A stretch of 64,000 nt of DNA from assembly GCF_003346865.1 (NCBI RefSeq), contig NZ_QDKL01000002.1, positions 868,001 to 932,000 of the forward strand, given 5' to 3'. Below are positions 8,432 to 17,258 of the stretch, piece after piece. Made by a program: the position numbers and the translations under genes. This stretch comes from Halobacteriovorax vibrionivorans (lineage in GTDB: Bacteria; Bdellovibrionota; Bacteriovoracia; Bacteriovoracales; Bacteriovoracaceae). The stretch's first letter is position 1, and every line of letters starts with the position of its first letter. The notes below the pieces were generated by a model that searched no databases, had not been told where the DNA came from, and saw only the letters and a program-made list of their open reading frames with translations.

Positions 8432-8559
8432 AACATTCCTTAAACAGTTGTCTAAAACTTGTTCAGCTTGAGATAGTTAACTAGCTGAATCTCGTTCTCA
8501 TTTGTTTGTTTGGAATATTATGTTGCAACCACTGTGCCAAAACTGATTTTGTTCAGTGT

Positions 8560-8832
8560 TTAATAGTTATTCACCCCACTTTCAATATCTTCGATATTTT
8601 CTCCGCATATACGCAATGGAGCCTGACCATTATAGCTAAGAGGAATTGTCTCCAGTAGTGTCCCCACAGCATCATCTTCATCCAGATAGCCTCGACATTC
8701 TATTGAGTTATTTCCATAAGTAATAACTTTATAGGAATAGAAGCTGGCAGGTGCCCTTTCACGTAGCTCTGGAGTTTCTTGAATACACGAGAAAAGTATT
8801 ATCAGTAATATTATCCACTTTGATTTGTTCAT
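8560..8832 (-). CDS. small lipoprotein, unknown function
   Basis: A 90-residue precursor with a short basic N-terminus, a leucine/isoleucine-rich core and the lipobox LFSC (Cys16), so it should be lipid-anchored. The mature part has two further Cys (IECRG and RICGE) that could pair, and ends in acidic residues. There is no ribosome site of the usual type. No family is recognised. It stands between the large HExxH/Lnb gene and the TetR gene, all on the minus strand but separated by more than 80 bases on each side. Confidence 0.65.
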   Translation of the reverse strand: MNKSKWIILLIILFSCIQETPELRERAPASFYSYKVITYGNNSIECRGYLDEDDAVGTLLETIPLSYNGQAPLRICGENIEDIESGVNNY

Positions 8833-8881
8833 AAGGAGTTTATCGGTTTAATTCGAATGGTGAGGAGTTAAGAAAAAATGA

Positions 8882-8904
8882 AAAGGGAGCTTGTGGCCCC
8901 CTTT
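8882..8904 (-). terminator. terminator of the tetR-like gene
   Basis: On the minus strand AAAGGGGGC-CACAA-GCTCCCTTT forms a 9-bp stem (one G-T) followed by TTCATTTTTTC, placed 16 bases after the stop of the TetR-family gene. Confidence 0.75.
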
Positions 8905-8920
8905 AAGAAAATCTGAATCG

Positions 8921-9598
8921 CTAAAAGTTACCTGTATTCGAACCTGAACCAAAGCCTTGACTTGAGTTTGCGCTGGCCTCTGAACTAGCTGAGCTAGAAC
9001 CTAGTCCACCTAAAAGGTGTCGAGAAGTGAAACGTATATAATCAATACTTTCTTCTGCACCAAATGAAGAAGTGTAAGCATGAAAGCTTGATAGGAAGTG
9101 GTGCCAAAGCATTCTTCTAAAACCTTCCTCTTCTTCTGTTCGAATAATTATTCCTGCACTTCTAAAAAGCGGTTGAACCCATCCCCAATAGAGATCAATA
9201 ATCTGAGGAGTTAATCGTGCTCCAACTGAGTCCTTATCTGAGACATTCTTTGTGTTGTATGCCAAAGACAAGAATTCATCCGCTATATTCTTATGAATCA
9301 TTAACTCTTGGAAGACCTCTTTGTAATTTGCTGTGAGGTTATCTGCATTTGACATCGACTCATCAACCTTGAATGGCCGTTGAGTAATTGCCGCGTTCAG
9401 ATTCTCTCGAAATAAACTAAAGATAACGTCTTCTTTCGACTTAAAGTAATTATAGTAAGTCCCAATTCCCAATCCACACACCTGGGCCAATTCTCGCATT
9501 CCTACTTCATCGACCCCTTTTTGAGTAAATAATTCCATTGAGTTTTTTAGAATCATTTCTCTTGTTCGTTGTTTTTTAATCTCACGTAATCCTGCCAT
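8921..9598 (-). CDS. TetR-family transcriptional regulator
   Basis: A 225-residue repressor. The N-terminal 50 residues are a typical TetR DNA-binding domain: TREMILKNSMELFTQKGVDE, then MRELAQVCGLGIGTYYNYFK with the recognition helix, then SKEDVI. The ligand domain is unassigned. The last 30 residues after HLLGGLG are an odd Ser/Gly/Ala-rich low-complexity tail. GGAGG stands before the ATG. The divergent neighbour is a DUF374 acyltransferase, so envelope lipid metabolism is a reasonable guess for the target, with the intergenic inverted repeat (9682-9700) as a possible operator. Confidence 0.85.
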   Translation of the reverse strand: MAGLREIKKQRTREMILKNSMELFTQKGVDEVGMRELAQVCGLGIGTYYNYFKSKEDVIFSLFRENLNAAITQRPFKVDESMSNADNLTANYKEVFQELMIHKNIADEFLSLAYNTKNVSDKDSVGARLTPQIIDLYWGWVQPLFRSAGIIIRTEEEEGFRRMLWHHFLSSFHAYTSSFGAEESIDYIRFTSRHLLGGLGSSSASSEASANSSQGFGSGSNTGNF

Positions 9599-9681
9599 AA
9601 CACCTCCTTCATGGTCAGCGTCGAACTAGCAGCTCCCGAGCGATTCAGTCGAGAACTCTTTCTATATTGATCATAGTCGAT

Positions 9682-9700
9682 AGATGAATGACGCTCATCT
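9682..9700. promoter_or_regulatory. candidate operator between tetR-like and DUF374 genes
   Basis: AGATGA-(7 bases)-TCATCT is an inverted repeat in the 194-base divergent intergenic region. Its position between the two divergent starts suits a TetR-type operator, but the arms are only six bases long. Confidence 0.3.
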
Positions 9701-9757
9701 TAATTAAGTTAAAAGATGGTAATTCATTGGTAAAAATTTAGTCAGAACACCTTCATA

Positions 9758-9786
9758 TTTACGAAGTCGAGCTTTTTACCTATAAT
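9758..9786 (+). promoter_or_regulatory. promoter for leaderless DUF374 gene
   Basis: TTTACG (9758-9763), a 17-base spacer and a perfect TATAAT (9781-9786) precede the ATG at 9793 by six bases. Transcription should start at or next to the A of the start codon. Confidence 0.6.
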
Positions 9787-9792
9787 TTGCGA

Positions 9793-10446
9793 ATGAAATT
9801 CCTACTTAAATTAGTTCCGACGTTAGTCTCTTGGTATTTACGATTTGTCAGACTGACTTCTAAGATAACTGTCTTAAATAAAGAAAATCTTGAAAAGGCC
9901 AAGAGCATGAGCAAGCATGGCAATTATGCTCTCGCTGCTTGGCATGAACACTATCCTACAAGTGTAATTAGTGAGATTGATACAGGCATGATTGTCATGG
10001 CCTCGAAATCAAAAGATGGAACACTTGCAGCAGATACCGTTATGAAATTAGGCTTTACTCCAACGCGAGGAAGTTCATCACGAGGCGGTGCCCAGGCCCT
10101 CGAGTCCATGATCAGTCAAATTTCGCAAACTAGTCTTTGCGCTGCAATTACGGTGGATGGGCCGCGAGGACCTCGCCACAAACCAAAACGAGGAATAGTT
10201 CACGTTAGTCACGAATGTGAAATACCAATACTTCCAATTCAATGTGTTTCCAGTAGACATATCTGCTTTGAAAAAAGCTGGGATAAGACGAAGCTTCCAA
10301 AGCCATTTGGTCATATCTACATCAATTACGGTGAACCTTTTTTCGCAAAGGGTCTAAATAAAGAAGACCTCATTAAGTATTCTGAGCAGATTGTCGCATC
10401 GCAAGAGCTACTAACTAAAGAAAATCGTCTATACGTCGACTTCTAA
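9793..10446 (+). CDS. DUF374 lysophospholipid acyltransferase-like protein
   Basis: A 217-residue protein of the DUF374 family, related to the lysophospholipid/lipid A acyltransferases. Diagnostic blocks are AAWHEH (His-x-His acyltransferase core), SKDGTLAADTVMKLGFTPTR, SSSRGG, and TVDGPRGPRHKPKRGIVHVS, followed by IPILPI and YGEPF. The N-terminal hydrophobic segment suggests inner-membrane association. The frame opens at TTG 9787, but the TATAAT box at 9781-9786 puts the mRNA start at about 9793, and there is no ribosome site. ATG 9793 as a leaderless start is therefore preferred. It is transcribed away from the TetR gene. Confidence 0.85.
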   Translation: MKFLLKLVPTLVSWYLRFVRLTSKITVLNKENLEKAKSMSKHGNYALAAWHEHYPTSVISEIDTGMIVMASKSKDGTLAADTVMKLGFTPTRGSSSRGGAQALESMISQISQTSLCAAITVDGPRGPRHKPKRGIVHVSHECEIPILPIQCVSSRHICFEKSWDKTKLPKPFGHIYINYGEPFFAKGLNKEDLIKYSEQIVASQELLTKENRLYVDF

Positions 10447-10595
10447 GTACTTAAATATACGTAATTAAATCAGAGTTTTTGATGAATTAAGTCGTGAAAT
10501 TATGTGTCGGAAGTGGTAGAAATTTAAGTTAGTATTAAGAGTTCAATAAGAATACATTATATAAATACTTATTAAATATCAGAAAGTGAGATGTT

Positions 10596-12308
10596 ATGGC
10601 AGAAAAGTTGCTTGAAATTAAAAACCTAACAGTTGAATTTCAAACTGAAGATGAATCAGTAAAGGCCGTCAAAAGCCTCAACCTATCAATTCCAAAAGGA
10701 AAAACTGTTGGACTTGTTGGTGAGTCAGGGTCTGGTAAATCTGTTACTTCCCTTGCAATCATGGGCCTAATCCCTAATCCTCCAGGTCGTATCAGCGAAG
10801 GTGAAATCCTTTATCATGGTGAAGACCTAACAAAAGTTTCAAATGAAAGACTTAGACAACTTCGTGGAAATAAGATCGCAATGATCTTCCAAGAGCCTAT
10901 GACTTCATTAAACCCAGTTTTTACAACTGGTAACCAAATTGATGAAGTACTAATGCTTCACCAAGGGATGAATAAAGAAGAAGCTCGCAAGAGAACAATC
11001 GAATTATATGAAGAAGTTGGTATTCCTGAGCCTAAAGAATCAGTAAATAAATATCCTCACCAAATGTCAGGTGGTCAAAAGCAACGTGTAATGATTGCAA
11101 TGGCAATGGCATGTGAGCCAGAACTTCTAATTTGTGATGAGCCTACAACAGCTCTTGACGTTACAATCCAAAAGCAAGTTCTTGAACTAATGTTTGATCT
11201 ACAAAGAAAGCACGGAATGAGTATGCTATTCATTACTCACGACCTTGCTGTTATTGCAGATATTGCAGATGAAGTTGCCGTAATGTTTAGAGGTGATCTT
11301 GTTGAGCAAAACACTACGAAAGCACTATTTGAAAATCCACAACACCCATATACAAAAGGTCTCCTAGCTTGTCGTCCAAGTCTTGATGAAAACCCAGTTA
11401 GACTTCTAACTGTTGATGACTTCTTAAATGCAAAAGAAGATATTGATGTTTCATCACTTGAAATGAAGAAGCCAAGAGCAATTAGCGAAACAGAAAACCC
11501 AGTACTTCTTGAAATCAAAAACTTCAATAAGCACTTTCCAATTAAAGGTGGAATCTTTGGGCGTACTGTTGATTGGTTCAAGGCCGTTGATGATGTAAGT
11601 CTTCAGGTTAGAAAAGGTCGTACCCTAGGACTTGTTGGTGAGTCTGGTTGTGGAAAGACTACTCTTGGGCGTTCAATTCTTAGACTTCTGGAGCCAACAG
11701 CTGGTGAAGTTATCTATGATGGAATTAACGTTACAAACTTAAATAAAAAAGAAATGAGAGAAATTAGAGAGAGAATGCAAATCATTTTCCAAGATCCATA
11801 CTCATCTCTTAATCCACGTATGACTATTGGTGATATCATTACTGAGCCAATGGTAATTCACGGTATTGGTTCAACAAAGAGAGAAAGATATGATGTTGCG
11901 GCCGACCTTCTTGAAAAAGTTGGTCTTAAAGGTGATCACCTTAACCGTTACCCACACGAGTTCTCTGGTGGACAACGTCAAAGAATTTGTATCGCACGTG
12001 CTCTATCACTTAAGCCAGAATTTATCATCTGTGATGAGTCGGTATCAGCACTAGACGTATCAGTTCAGGCACAAGTACTTAACCTACTTCAAGACCTTCA
12101 AGATGAGCTAGGTCTTACATATATCTTCATTTCACACGACCTATCTGTTGTTAAGTATATCTCAGATGAAATTGGTGTTATGAACAAAGGTCAAATTGTA
12201 GAATATGGTCCAGCTGAAGAAGTTTACCATAATCCAAAAGACGAATACACGAAGAAGCTTCTTAGCGCGATCCCTAGAGGGGTTCCTAAAGAGCTACTTC
12301 AAGAATAA
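10596..12308 (+). CDS. fused double-ATPase ABC protein, dipeptide/oligopeptide type
   Basis: A 570-residue soluble ABC protein with two complete nucleotide-binding domains in one chain, as in YejF and GsiA (DppD plus DppF). Domain 1 (about 1-265) has [13 protein letters not shown] and [12 protein letters not shown]. Domain 2 (about 305-565) has [13 protein letters not shown] and [12 protein letters not shown]. Each is followed by the C-terminal HPYTKGLL / DEYTKKLL oligopeptide-transporter segment. Such proteins power import of peptides, glutathione or microcin-like peptides through two permeases and a binding protein, none of which is encoded in this window. It is a single-gene unit ending at a strong terminator. 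Confidence 0.9.
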   Translation: MAEKLLEIKNLTVEFQTEDESVKAVKSLNLSIPKGKTVGLVGESGSGKSVTSLAIMGLIPNPPGRISEGEILYHGEDLTKVSNERLRQLRGNKIAMIFQEPMTSLNPVFTTGNQIDEVLMLHQGMNKEEARKRTIELYEEVGIPEPKESVNKYPHQMSGGQKQRVMIAMAMACEPELLICDEPTTALDVTIQKQVLELMFDLQRKHGMSMLFITHDLAVIADIADEVAVMFRGDLVEQNTTKALFENPQHPYTKGLLACRPSLDENPVRLLTVDDFLNAKEDIDVSSLEMKKPRAISETENPVLLEIKNFNKHFPIKGGIFGRTVDWFKAVDDVSLQVRKGRTLGLVGESGCGKTTLGRSILRLLEPTAGEVIYDGINVTNLNKKEMREIRERMQIIFQDPYSSLNPRMTIGDIITEPMVIHGIGSTKRERYDVAADLLEKVGLKGDHLNRYPHEFSGGQRQRICIARALSLKPEFIICDESVSALDVSVQAQVLNLLQDLQDELGLTYIFISHDLSVVKYISDEIGVMNKGQIVEYGPAEEVYHNPKDEYTKKLLSAIPRGVPKELLQE

Positions 12309-12337
12309 AAGAAAGTTAAAGTTTAGTTCATAAAAAG

Positions 12338-12365
12338 AAAGGAGGCACAATGCCTCCTTTTTTTT
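12338..12365 (+). terminator. rho-independent terminator of the ABC gene
   Basis: AAAGGAGGCA-CAA-TGCCTCCTTT followed by TTTTTATT: a 10-bp perfect stem with a T-run, 30 bases after the ABC stop codon. Confidence 0.92.
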
Positions 12366-12406
12366 ATTGAGACATTTCGTATATAATAAGTTGATGGAGG
12401 TTATAT

Positions 12407-13375
12407 ATGCCAGTCATTCAATCTGAATATCAATGTCATCAATCTCTTAAGAATGGCCATATTCAAACATTGATTCCATTCTTTATCCGATGGGGTAAGC
12501 CACATGAGCTCCTCACTCGTACCTTAACAACTCCCGATGGAGACTTCTTACGCTATTACATCTCCAAAGCAGAAAATCCATTAAATCATGTCATTATCAT
12601 TAGTCATGGCCTAGAAGGCAACGGTCGAGATCGCTATATCATCGATATGAAGAAGAAGTTTACGGCCCAAGGTTATGATGTCATCTCATGGGATATGCGA
12701 TCTTGTGGAGGAAAACTCAATCGTACAAAAAAGTTTTATAACGCCAAGGACTTTAAAGACCTCGAATTTTTAATTGAAAATATTGCTGATGACTATGAGA
12801 AAGTTTCTTTAATGGGAATTAGTCTTGGTGGGGCGATTACAACAAATTACTTAGGAAGAAATTGCGATAACGTTCATCCTAAAGTCTATCGTGCCTTTAT
12901 TCTTTCCTCACCACTTGATTTAAATGCAAGTAACAAGAAATTGAGAACTGAATTTTCGCGATTTATCTATCGCCATGCATTTGTCTACTCAATGAGAAAG
13001 AAGGTTATTGAAAAAGCCAAGGTAATGGATCTTCCTGTGGATCTAAATAAAGTAAGAAAGATTAAACATATTGATGAGTTTGATGACTATGTAACAGCTC
13101 CATTATATGGCTATCGAAATGGCGAGGATTATCGCTCTCAAGCCTCACCACTTGCCCATTTAGAAAAAATAAAAATACCATTTTATATTCTAAATGCTTA
13201 TGATGATCCATTTCTATCAAAGGAAAGCTATCCCTTTAAATTAGCCAAAGAAAAAGAGAATATATTTCTTGAAGTGCCAAAACATGGTGGGCACGTGGGG
13301 TTTGTGAAGTCTTTTCGAGATGAATACTATTGGTATGAATTGAGAATCTTAGAATTTTTAAAAATGAAAATATAA
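12407..13375 (+). CDS. YheT/ABHD1-type alpha/beta hydrolase
   Basis: A 322-residue cytoplasmic hydrolase of the COG0429 (YheT) group. NGHIQTL near the N-terminus is the family hallmark. The catalytic triad is visible: MGISLGG (nucleophile Ser), NAYDDPFL (Asp) and HGGHVGF (His). The HGLEGN loop supplies the oxyanion hole. GGAGG lies seven bases before the ATG, and a TATAAT at 12382-12387 predicts a leader of only about 13 bases that just contains the ribosome site. The family acts on small esters or lipids; the substrate is unknown. Confidence 0.88.
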   Translation: MPVIQSEYQCHQSLKNGHIQTLIPFFIRWGKPHELLTRTLTTPDGDFLRYYISKAENPLNHVIIISHGLEGNGRDRYIIDMKKKFTAQGYDVISWDMRSCGGKLNRTKKFYNAKDFKDLEFLIENIADDYEKVSLMGISLGGAITTNYLGRNCDNVHPKVYRAFILSSPLDLNASNKKLRTEFSRFIYRHAFVYSMRKKVIEKAKVMDLPVDLNKVRKIKHIDEFDDYVTAPLYGYRNGEDYRSQASPLAHLEKIKIPFYILNAYDDPFLSKESYPFKLAKEKENIFLEVPKHGGHVGFVKSFRDEYYWYELRILEFLKMKI

Positions 13376-13376
13376 A

Positions 13377-13401
13377 AAAAGCCTCCATGATGGAGGCTTT
13401 T
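13377..13401. terminator. bidirectional terminator
   Basis: AAAAGCCTCCA-TGA-TGGAGGCTTTT is a perfect 11-bp stem with A-run and T-run on its two sides, standing between the convergent YheT-like gene and the protease gene. Confidence 0.9.
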
Positions 13402-13413
13402 GTAACTAATTTT

Positions 13414-14562
13414 TTACTTCTTAAATTTCACTTCGTATTCTGCTGTCGCTCCTCTATAACCATAAACTTTTATATAATAAGCTTTACTTGTTGAAACACG
13501 TAATCTTACTCGTTCATCATCTGTTGAAGACTGCTTGCGGCTTACAACTTTAAATGATCCACCTACTTTCTTATAGACAACGAAGTCTAAGTCACCTTGA
13601 GCATGAGAGAACTTGATTTCAAAATCCAATACCTCACCTGCTTTCATTTCTACTTTATAAAAATCCATCTCTTGTGAGCTTTCGATTTCAGCTTTAAATG
13701 AATCTCCCGACTCTAATTTTGCAGCTGTTTCAAATGTATTATTATCTTGTGATGGAGTTGTTGAACCATCATCACTACTATCACCACTATCAGCTAAGAC
13801 TGAAGGAAAGTTTGCTTGCATATGAGGTACAATCTTACTCATTGGTACTGCCGCATTCTTGATACCTCGCCCAGTCCATCCTCCTCCGTAACCAGCATGG
13901 TGGATAGCAAAGACCTTATCTGAGTCAGCGTTAAATACTGGAGATCCTGATGAGCCGCCTAAAGTATCAGCATCATAGAATACATCTGTTTCAACTCCGA
14001 CAACCTTTCCTTCTGATACTTTCTTATTCCAGTTACAATTGTAATCAGAATAGTAGTCACAATTTTGTTGGATGATATAGATACTATCTCCTTCAACAGC
14101 TTGAGTTGTTTCTAAAGTAACTTTTCCATATCTCTGTCCAGGACTTCCTTCACATTTAACTAAGGCATAATCTAAAGTTACATCATTTCCGATAAACTCA
14201 TTACACTTAACCTCTGCATATTCTGACTCAGGCACTCCTTTCTCATGCTTCATAAATACTTTCATCCCAACAACATCTGATGCACTTCCAATACAGTGCT
14301 CATTAGTCATTAGAACATCATCTGAAACAAAGAAACCTGTACATCTTCCACCATTTGCAAATTGCACATCGGCCACGGCCTTCGAATTCTTTCTGATCTC
14401 CGATTCAGAATCAAAAGTCGTAACTTCTACCCAATCAACTTCTCCTACAATAATTGATCCCGTCATTGAAGTTGCATTACCTGCAGGAACTGAATCTCCA
14501 CATGAGACCGTTAAAAATGTGGACATTACGACTAAAAAAACCATGTAACCTTTCACTGACAT
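13414..14562 (-). CDS. V8-like serine protease lipoprotein with C-terminal PPC domain
   Basis: A 382-residue exported lipoprotein (lipobox LTVSC, Cys21). Residues 55-250 form a chymotrypsin-fold protease of the V8/glutamyl-endopeptidase type: LMTNEHC (His89), TLDYALV (Asp131) and GGSSGSP (Ser205). Six Cys in this domain could pair. After a Ser/Asp linker (DSGDSSDDGSTT) the last 110 residues match a bacterial pre-peptidase C-terminal (PPC) beta domain, with ESSQEMDFYKVEM and the AYYIKVYG strand. It should act in the periplasm, at the cell surface or, after release, on external protein. It lies alone between a shared terminator and a 214-base gap with no other feature seen. Confidence 0.85.
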   Translation of the reverse strand: MSVKGYMVFLVVMSTFLTVSCGDSVPAGNATSMTGSIIVGEVDWVEVTTFDSESEIRKNSKAVADVQFANGGRCTGFFVSDDVLMTNEHCIGSASDVVGMKVFMKHEKGVPESEYAEVKCNEFIGNDVTLDYALVKCEGSPGQRYGKVTLETTQAVEGDSIYIIQQNCDYYSDYNCNWNKKVSEGKVVGVETDVFYDADTLGGSSGSPVFNADSDKVFAIHHAGYGGGWTGRGIKNAAVPMSKIVPHMQANFPSVLADSGDSSDDGSTTPSQDNNTFETAAKLESGDSFKAEIESSQEMDFYKVEMKAGEVLDFEIKFSHAQGDLDFVVYKKVGGSFKVVSRKQSSTDDERVRLRVSTSKAYYIKVYGYRGATAEYEVKFKK

Positions 14563-14777
14563 ACCCTCTCCTCAAATCTTCCTGTTTGAACTCACTCCAG
14601 ATTCCCCTAATGAATCTGTTGATTAGGTAAGTTATAGAAAAATTGAAGCTAAATAAGAATGGCCATGGAGTTTCAGGAAGTTAAAAAGGCCCAAAGTTAA
14701 GCAAATGTAAGAAAACTCACATATATTACACCCGCTACACATAAGAAATAGGTGCAAAATGATCCCTCTATGATGAT

Positions 14778-15707
14778 TTAATCAATTGGAACTATTTCAA
14801 CATCTGTATTTTTGTAACTTTTTAACTCTTTTGGAATAAGTTTTAGAATAGTTTCTTCAATAGCATCAATTACTTTCTCTTTATAGAAGATACGACTATA
14901 GGCAATAGAAACTTCACGTGTCGGAACTGGTTGTTTAAATGGACGAACCATTTTCTTGCGTGCACCAGTTATATCTTGGACATCAAGATGAGGAATAATA
15001 GTGTAACCACTATCCTTTGCCACAAGATTCTTTATCGTCTCTAAAGAGCCACTTTCAAAATGCTGAAAGCCTTTTACTTTCTTACATAGATTTAAAACTT
15101 GGCCTCTTAGACAATGACCTTCTTGTAGAAGCCACAGGCCATCTTTATCAAGGTCTGAAAAGTCTAATTGGGTCTTGTGGTAAAGTTCATGATCTTTTGA
15201 AATGAAACCATATAGTGGCTCATAAAATAATACTCTTTCAATAATTTGATTATTATGAAGAGGAGTGACTAGAAGACCAGCATCAAGCTCATCACGGTCT
15301 AATTTATCAATAATTTCTTCAGTTGTTCGCTCTTCAATAATGAGATCAACTTTAGGGAACTCTTTCATAAAACGACTCAAAAAAAGAGGAACGAGATATG
15401 GTGCAAGAGTCGGGATAACACCTAATTTAAACTCACCTTCAATTCCAACGATTGGATCACTGGCAATATCTTTTAATTTTTTAAACTCTCTTGTAACAAC
15501 TCTTGCTTGAGTAATAAAGATCTCACCTTCAATTGTTGGTACAATAGGATTCTTAGAGCGATCAAATATAACAAAACCCAAACTATCTTCGAGCTTCTGG
15601 ATTTGCATACTTAAAGTTGGTTGTGAAACATGGCATTCTTCAGAAGCTTTTCTGAAGTGGCGGTGTTTATCAACAGCAAGTACGTATTCCAGTTGTGTTA
15701 TTGTCAT
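14778..15707 (-). CDS. oxyR: OxyR, peroxide-sensing LysR regulator
   Basis: A 309-residue LysR-type activator. The N-terminal winged helix (LEYVLAVDKHRHFRKASEEC, VSQPTLSMQIQKLE) is followed by the regulatory domain. The decisive feature is LLQEGHCLRGQVLNLC: Cys199 and Cys208 fall at exactly the residue numbers of the peroxide-reactive pair in E. coli OxyR, in a matching context. Peroxide should oxidise the pair to a disulfide and switch on antioxidant genes. Start is ATG 15707. The gene is divergent from the SSS symporter with 70 bases between starts, so both promoters overlap there and OxyR may autoregulate from that region. Confidence 0.92.
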   Translation of the reverse strand: MTITQLEYVLAVDKHRHFRKASEECHVSQPTLSMQIQKLEDSLGFVIFDRSKNPIVPTIEGEIFITQARVVTREFKKLKDIASDPIVGIEGEFKLGVIPTLAPYLVPLFLSRFMKEFPKVDLIIEERTTEEIIDKLDRDELDAGLLVTPLHNNQIIERVLFYEPLYGFISKDHELYHKTQLDFSDLDKDGLWLLQEGHCLRGQVLNLCKKVKGFQHFESGSLETIKNLVAKDSGYTIIPHLDVQDITGARKKMVRPFKQPVPTREVSIAYSRIFYKEKVIDAIEETILKLIPKELKSYKNTDVEIVPID

Positions 15708-15777
15708 AACAAAAAGTCTCCGAAAGAGTTGATTTATAGAATCTATATTATATCATACTTCCATAAGCGGAGCCTAT

Positions 15778-17187
15778 ATGCAAAATAAAATTAATCTCTT
15801 AGAGAGCCTCTCTACTTTAGATTTATTTATCTTTTTTTCAATACTTGGAATTACAATAGCAAGTGTAATCTACGGTCAGTACCGTATGAATAAAACAAAT
15901 GAAAAGGAAACTTTTCTCGATCTCTTAATCATGGGAAGACGATTAACACTTCCTCTTTTTATCGCAACTTTAGTAGCAACTTGGTACGGAGGGATTTTTG
16001 GGGTTACTGAAATCGCCTTTAATCAGGGGATTTACAACTTTGTTACTCAAGGGGTGTTTTGGTATGTCGCCTATATTATCTTCGCTCTATTTCTTATTCA
16101 TAAAATTGAACCATATCGTGCCGTAACACTTCCAGACCTGGTAGGAAAAATGTTTGGGCCAAAGTCTGCAAAGATCACAGCAATCTTTAACTTCTTCAAT
16201 GTTATTCCTATTGCATATGCAATTAGTTTAGGGATTTTTATTCAGCTACTCTTTGGAGGCAGCTTATTTGCCAATACAGCAATAGGCGTAAGCTTTGTTG
16301 TTCTCTATTCAATGTGGGGAGGACTTCGCTCCGTTGTTTACTCAGACTTAATTCAGTTCTTTGTAATGTGTGCAGCAGTCTTACTTGTTCTCGTTTTTTC
16401 AATATTTGAATTTGGTGGAATAAGCTTTTTGAAGGCCAATCTCCCTGAAAGCTACTGGAGCTTAACCGGTAAGAACTCACTTGCAACGACATTTGTCTGG
16501 GGATTCATTGCTCTTTCAACTTTAGTTGATCCAAACTTTTATCAAAGATGTTTTTCTGCTGTAAATGGAAAGGTTTCTAAAAAAGGTATACTTATCTCAA
16601 CTGCCATTTGGTTTTGCTTTGATATTTGTACAACATTCGGTGCAATGTATGCCAAGGCCGTCATTCCAAATACAGAAAGCTCACAAGCATACTTAACTTA
16701 TGCCGTACAAATTCTTCCTCACGGACTTAAAGGTTTTTTACTTGCAGGAATTATTGCAACAATTCTATCAACTCTGGACTCATATCTATTCATAGCTGGT
16801 ACAAATTTAGCTTACGATCTAGCGCCAAAAAAGCTTCGCGGTCGTGTTTGGATTCACCATTTTGGTGTTATTTTTGTTGGCGTATTAACAGTAATTATGT
16901 CCGTTTATTTTCAAGGAAATATAAAATCTGTTTGGAAAACATTAGGCTCTTTTTCTGCCTCGTGTCTACTGCTTCCAGTCATGTTTGGACACCTATTTCC
17001 AAAGAAAATCTCCGACAACCAATTTGTGACGGCATGTATAGCAGGAGTCATCACTACTGCAACGTGGCGACATATACCAAAAACTGGCTTCTACCAAAAT
17101 ATAGATGAGCTGTATATGGGTATTGTTGCAACTAGTCTAACACTGATTTCTTACCACCTAATTAGGGATAAAAAACTGGTCGGATAA
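15778..17187 (+). CDS. SSS-family sodium:solute symporter
   Basis: A 469-residue inner-membrane protein of the solute:sodium symporter family with about 13 hydrophobic helices. Typical segments are LVATWYGGIFGVTEIAF (substrate/sodium helix), MWGGLRSVVYSDLIQFFVM (the family signature) and GFLLAGIIATILSTLDSYLF with the Thr/Ser residues that line the second sodium site. Solute cannot be read; families with a similar pattern move pantothenate, proline, sugars or carboxylates. It is divergent from oxyR and 71 bases upstream of maeB on the same strand, so cotranscription with the metabolic genes is possible. Confidence 0.88.
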   Translation: MQNKINLLESLSTLDLFIFFSILGITIASVIYGQYRMNKTNEKETFLDLLIMGRRLTLPLFIATLVATWYGGIFGVTEIAFNQGIYNFVTQGVFWYVAYIIFALFLIHKIEPYRAVTLPDLVGKMFGPKSAKITAIFNFFNVIPIAYAISLGIFIQLLFGGSLFANTAIGVSFVVLYSMWGGLRSVVYSDLIQFFVMCAAVLLVLVFSIFEFGGISFLKANLPESYWSLTGKNSLATTFVWGFIALSTLVDPNFYQRCFSAVNGKVSKKGILISTAIWFCFDICTTFGAMYAKAVIPNTESSQAYLTYAVQILPHGLKGFLLAGIIATILSTLDSYLFIAGTNLAYDLAPKKLRGRVWIHHFGVIFVGVLTVIMSVYFQGNIKSVWKTLGSFSASCLLLPVMFGHLFPKKISDNQFVTACIAGVITTATWRHIPKTGFYQNIDELYMGIVATSLTLISYHLIRDKKLVG

Positions 17188-17258
17188 CTGTCAAAATTGT
17201 ATCCTAGGGACTTAATTTTATATGCTTTTAAGTATGATTTTAAGTCAAAGGAATACAT

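Noticed and set aside
10447..10595. Possible riboswitch or leader RNA before the ABC gene
   Set aside because: AT-rich with no stable stem or known aptamer pattern seen; only promoter-like TATAAA stretches.
14563..14777. 214-base gap between the protease gene and oxyR
   Set aside because: Checked on both strands for small genes, tRNA-like folds and hairpins; nothing supportable was found.
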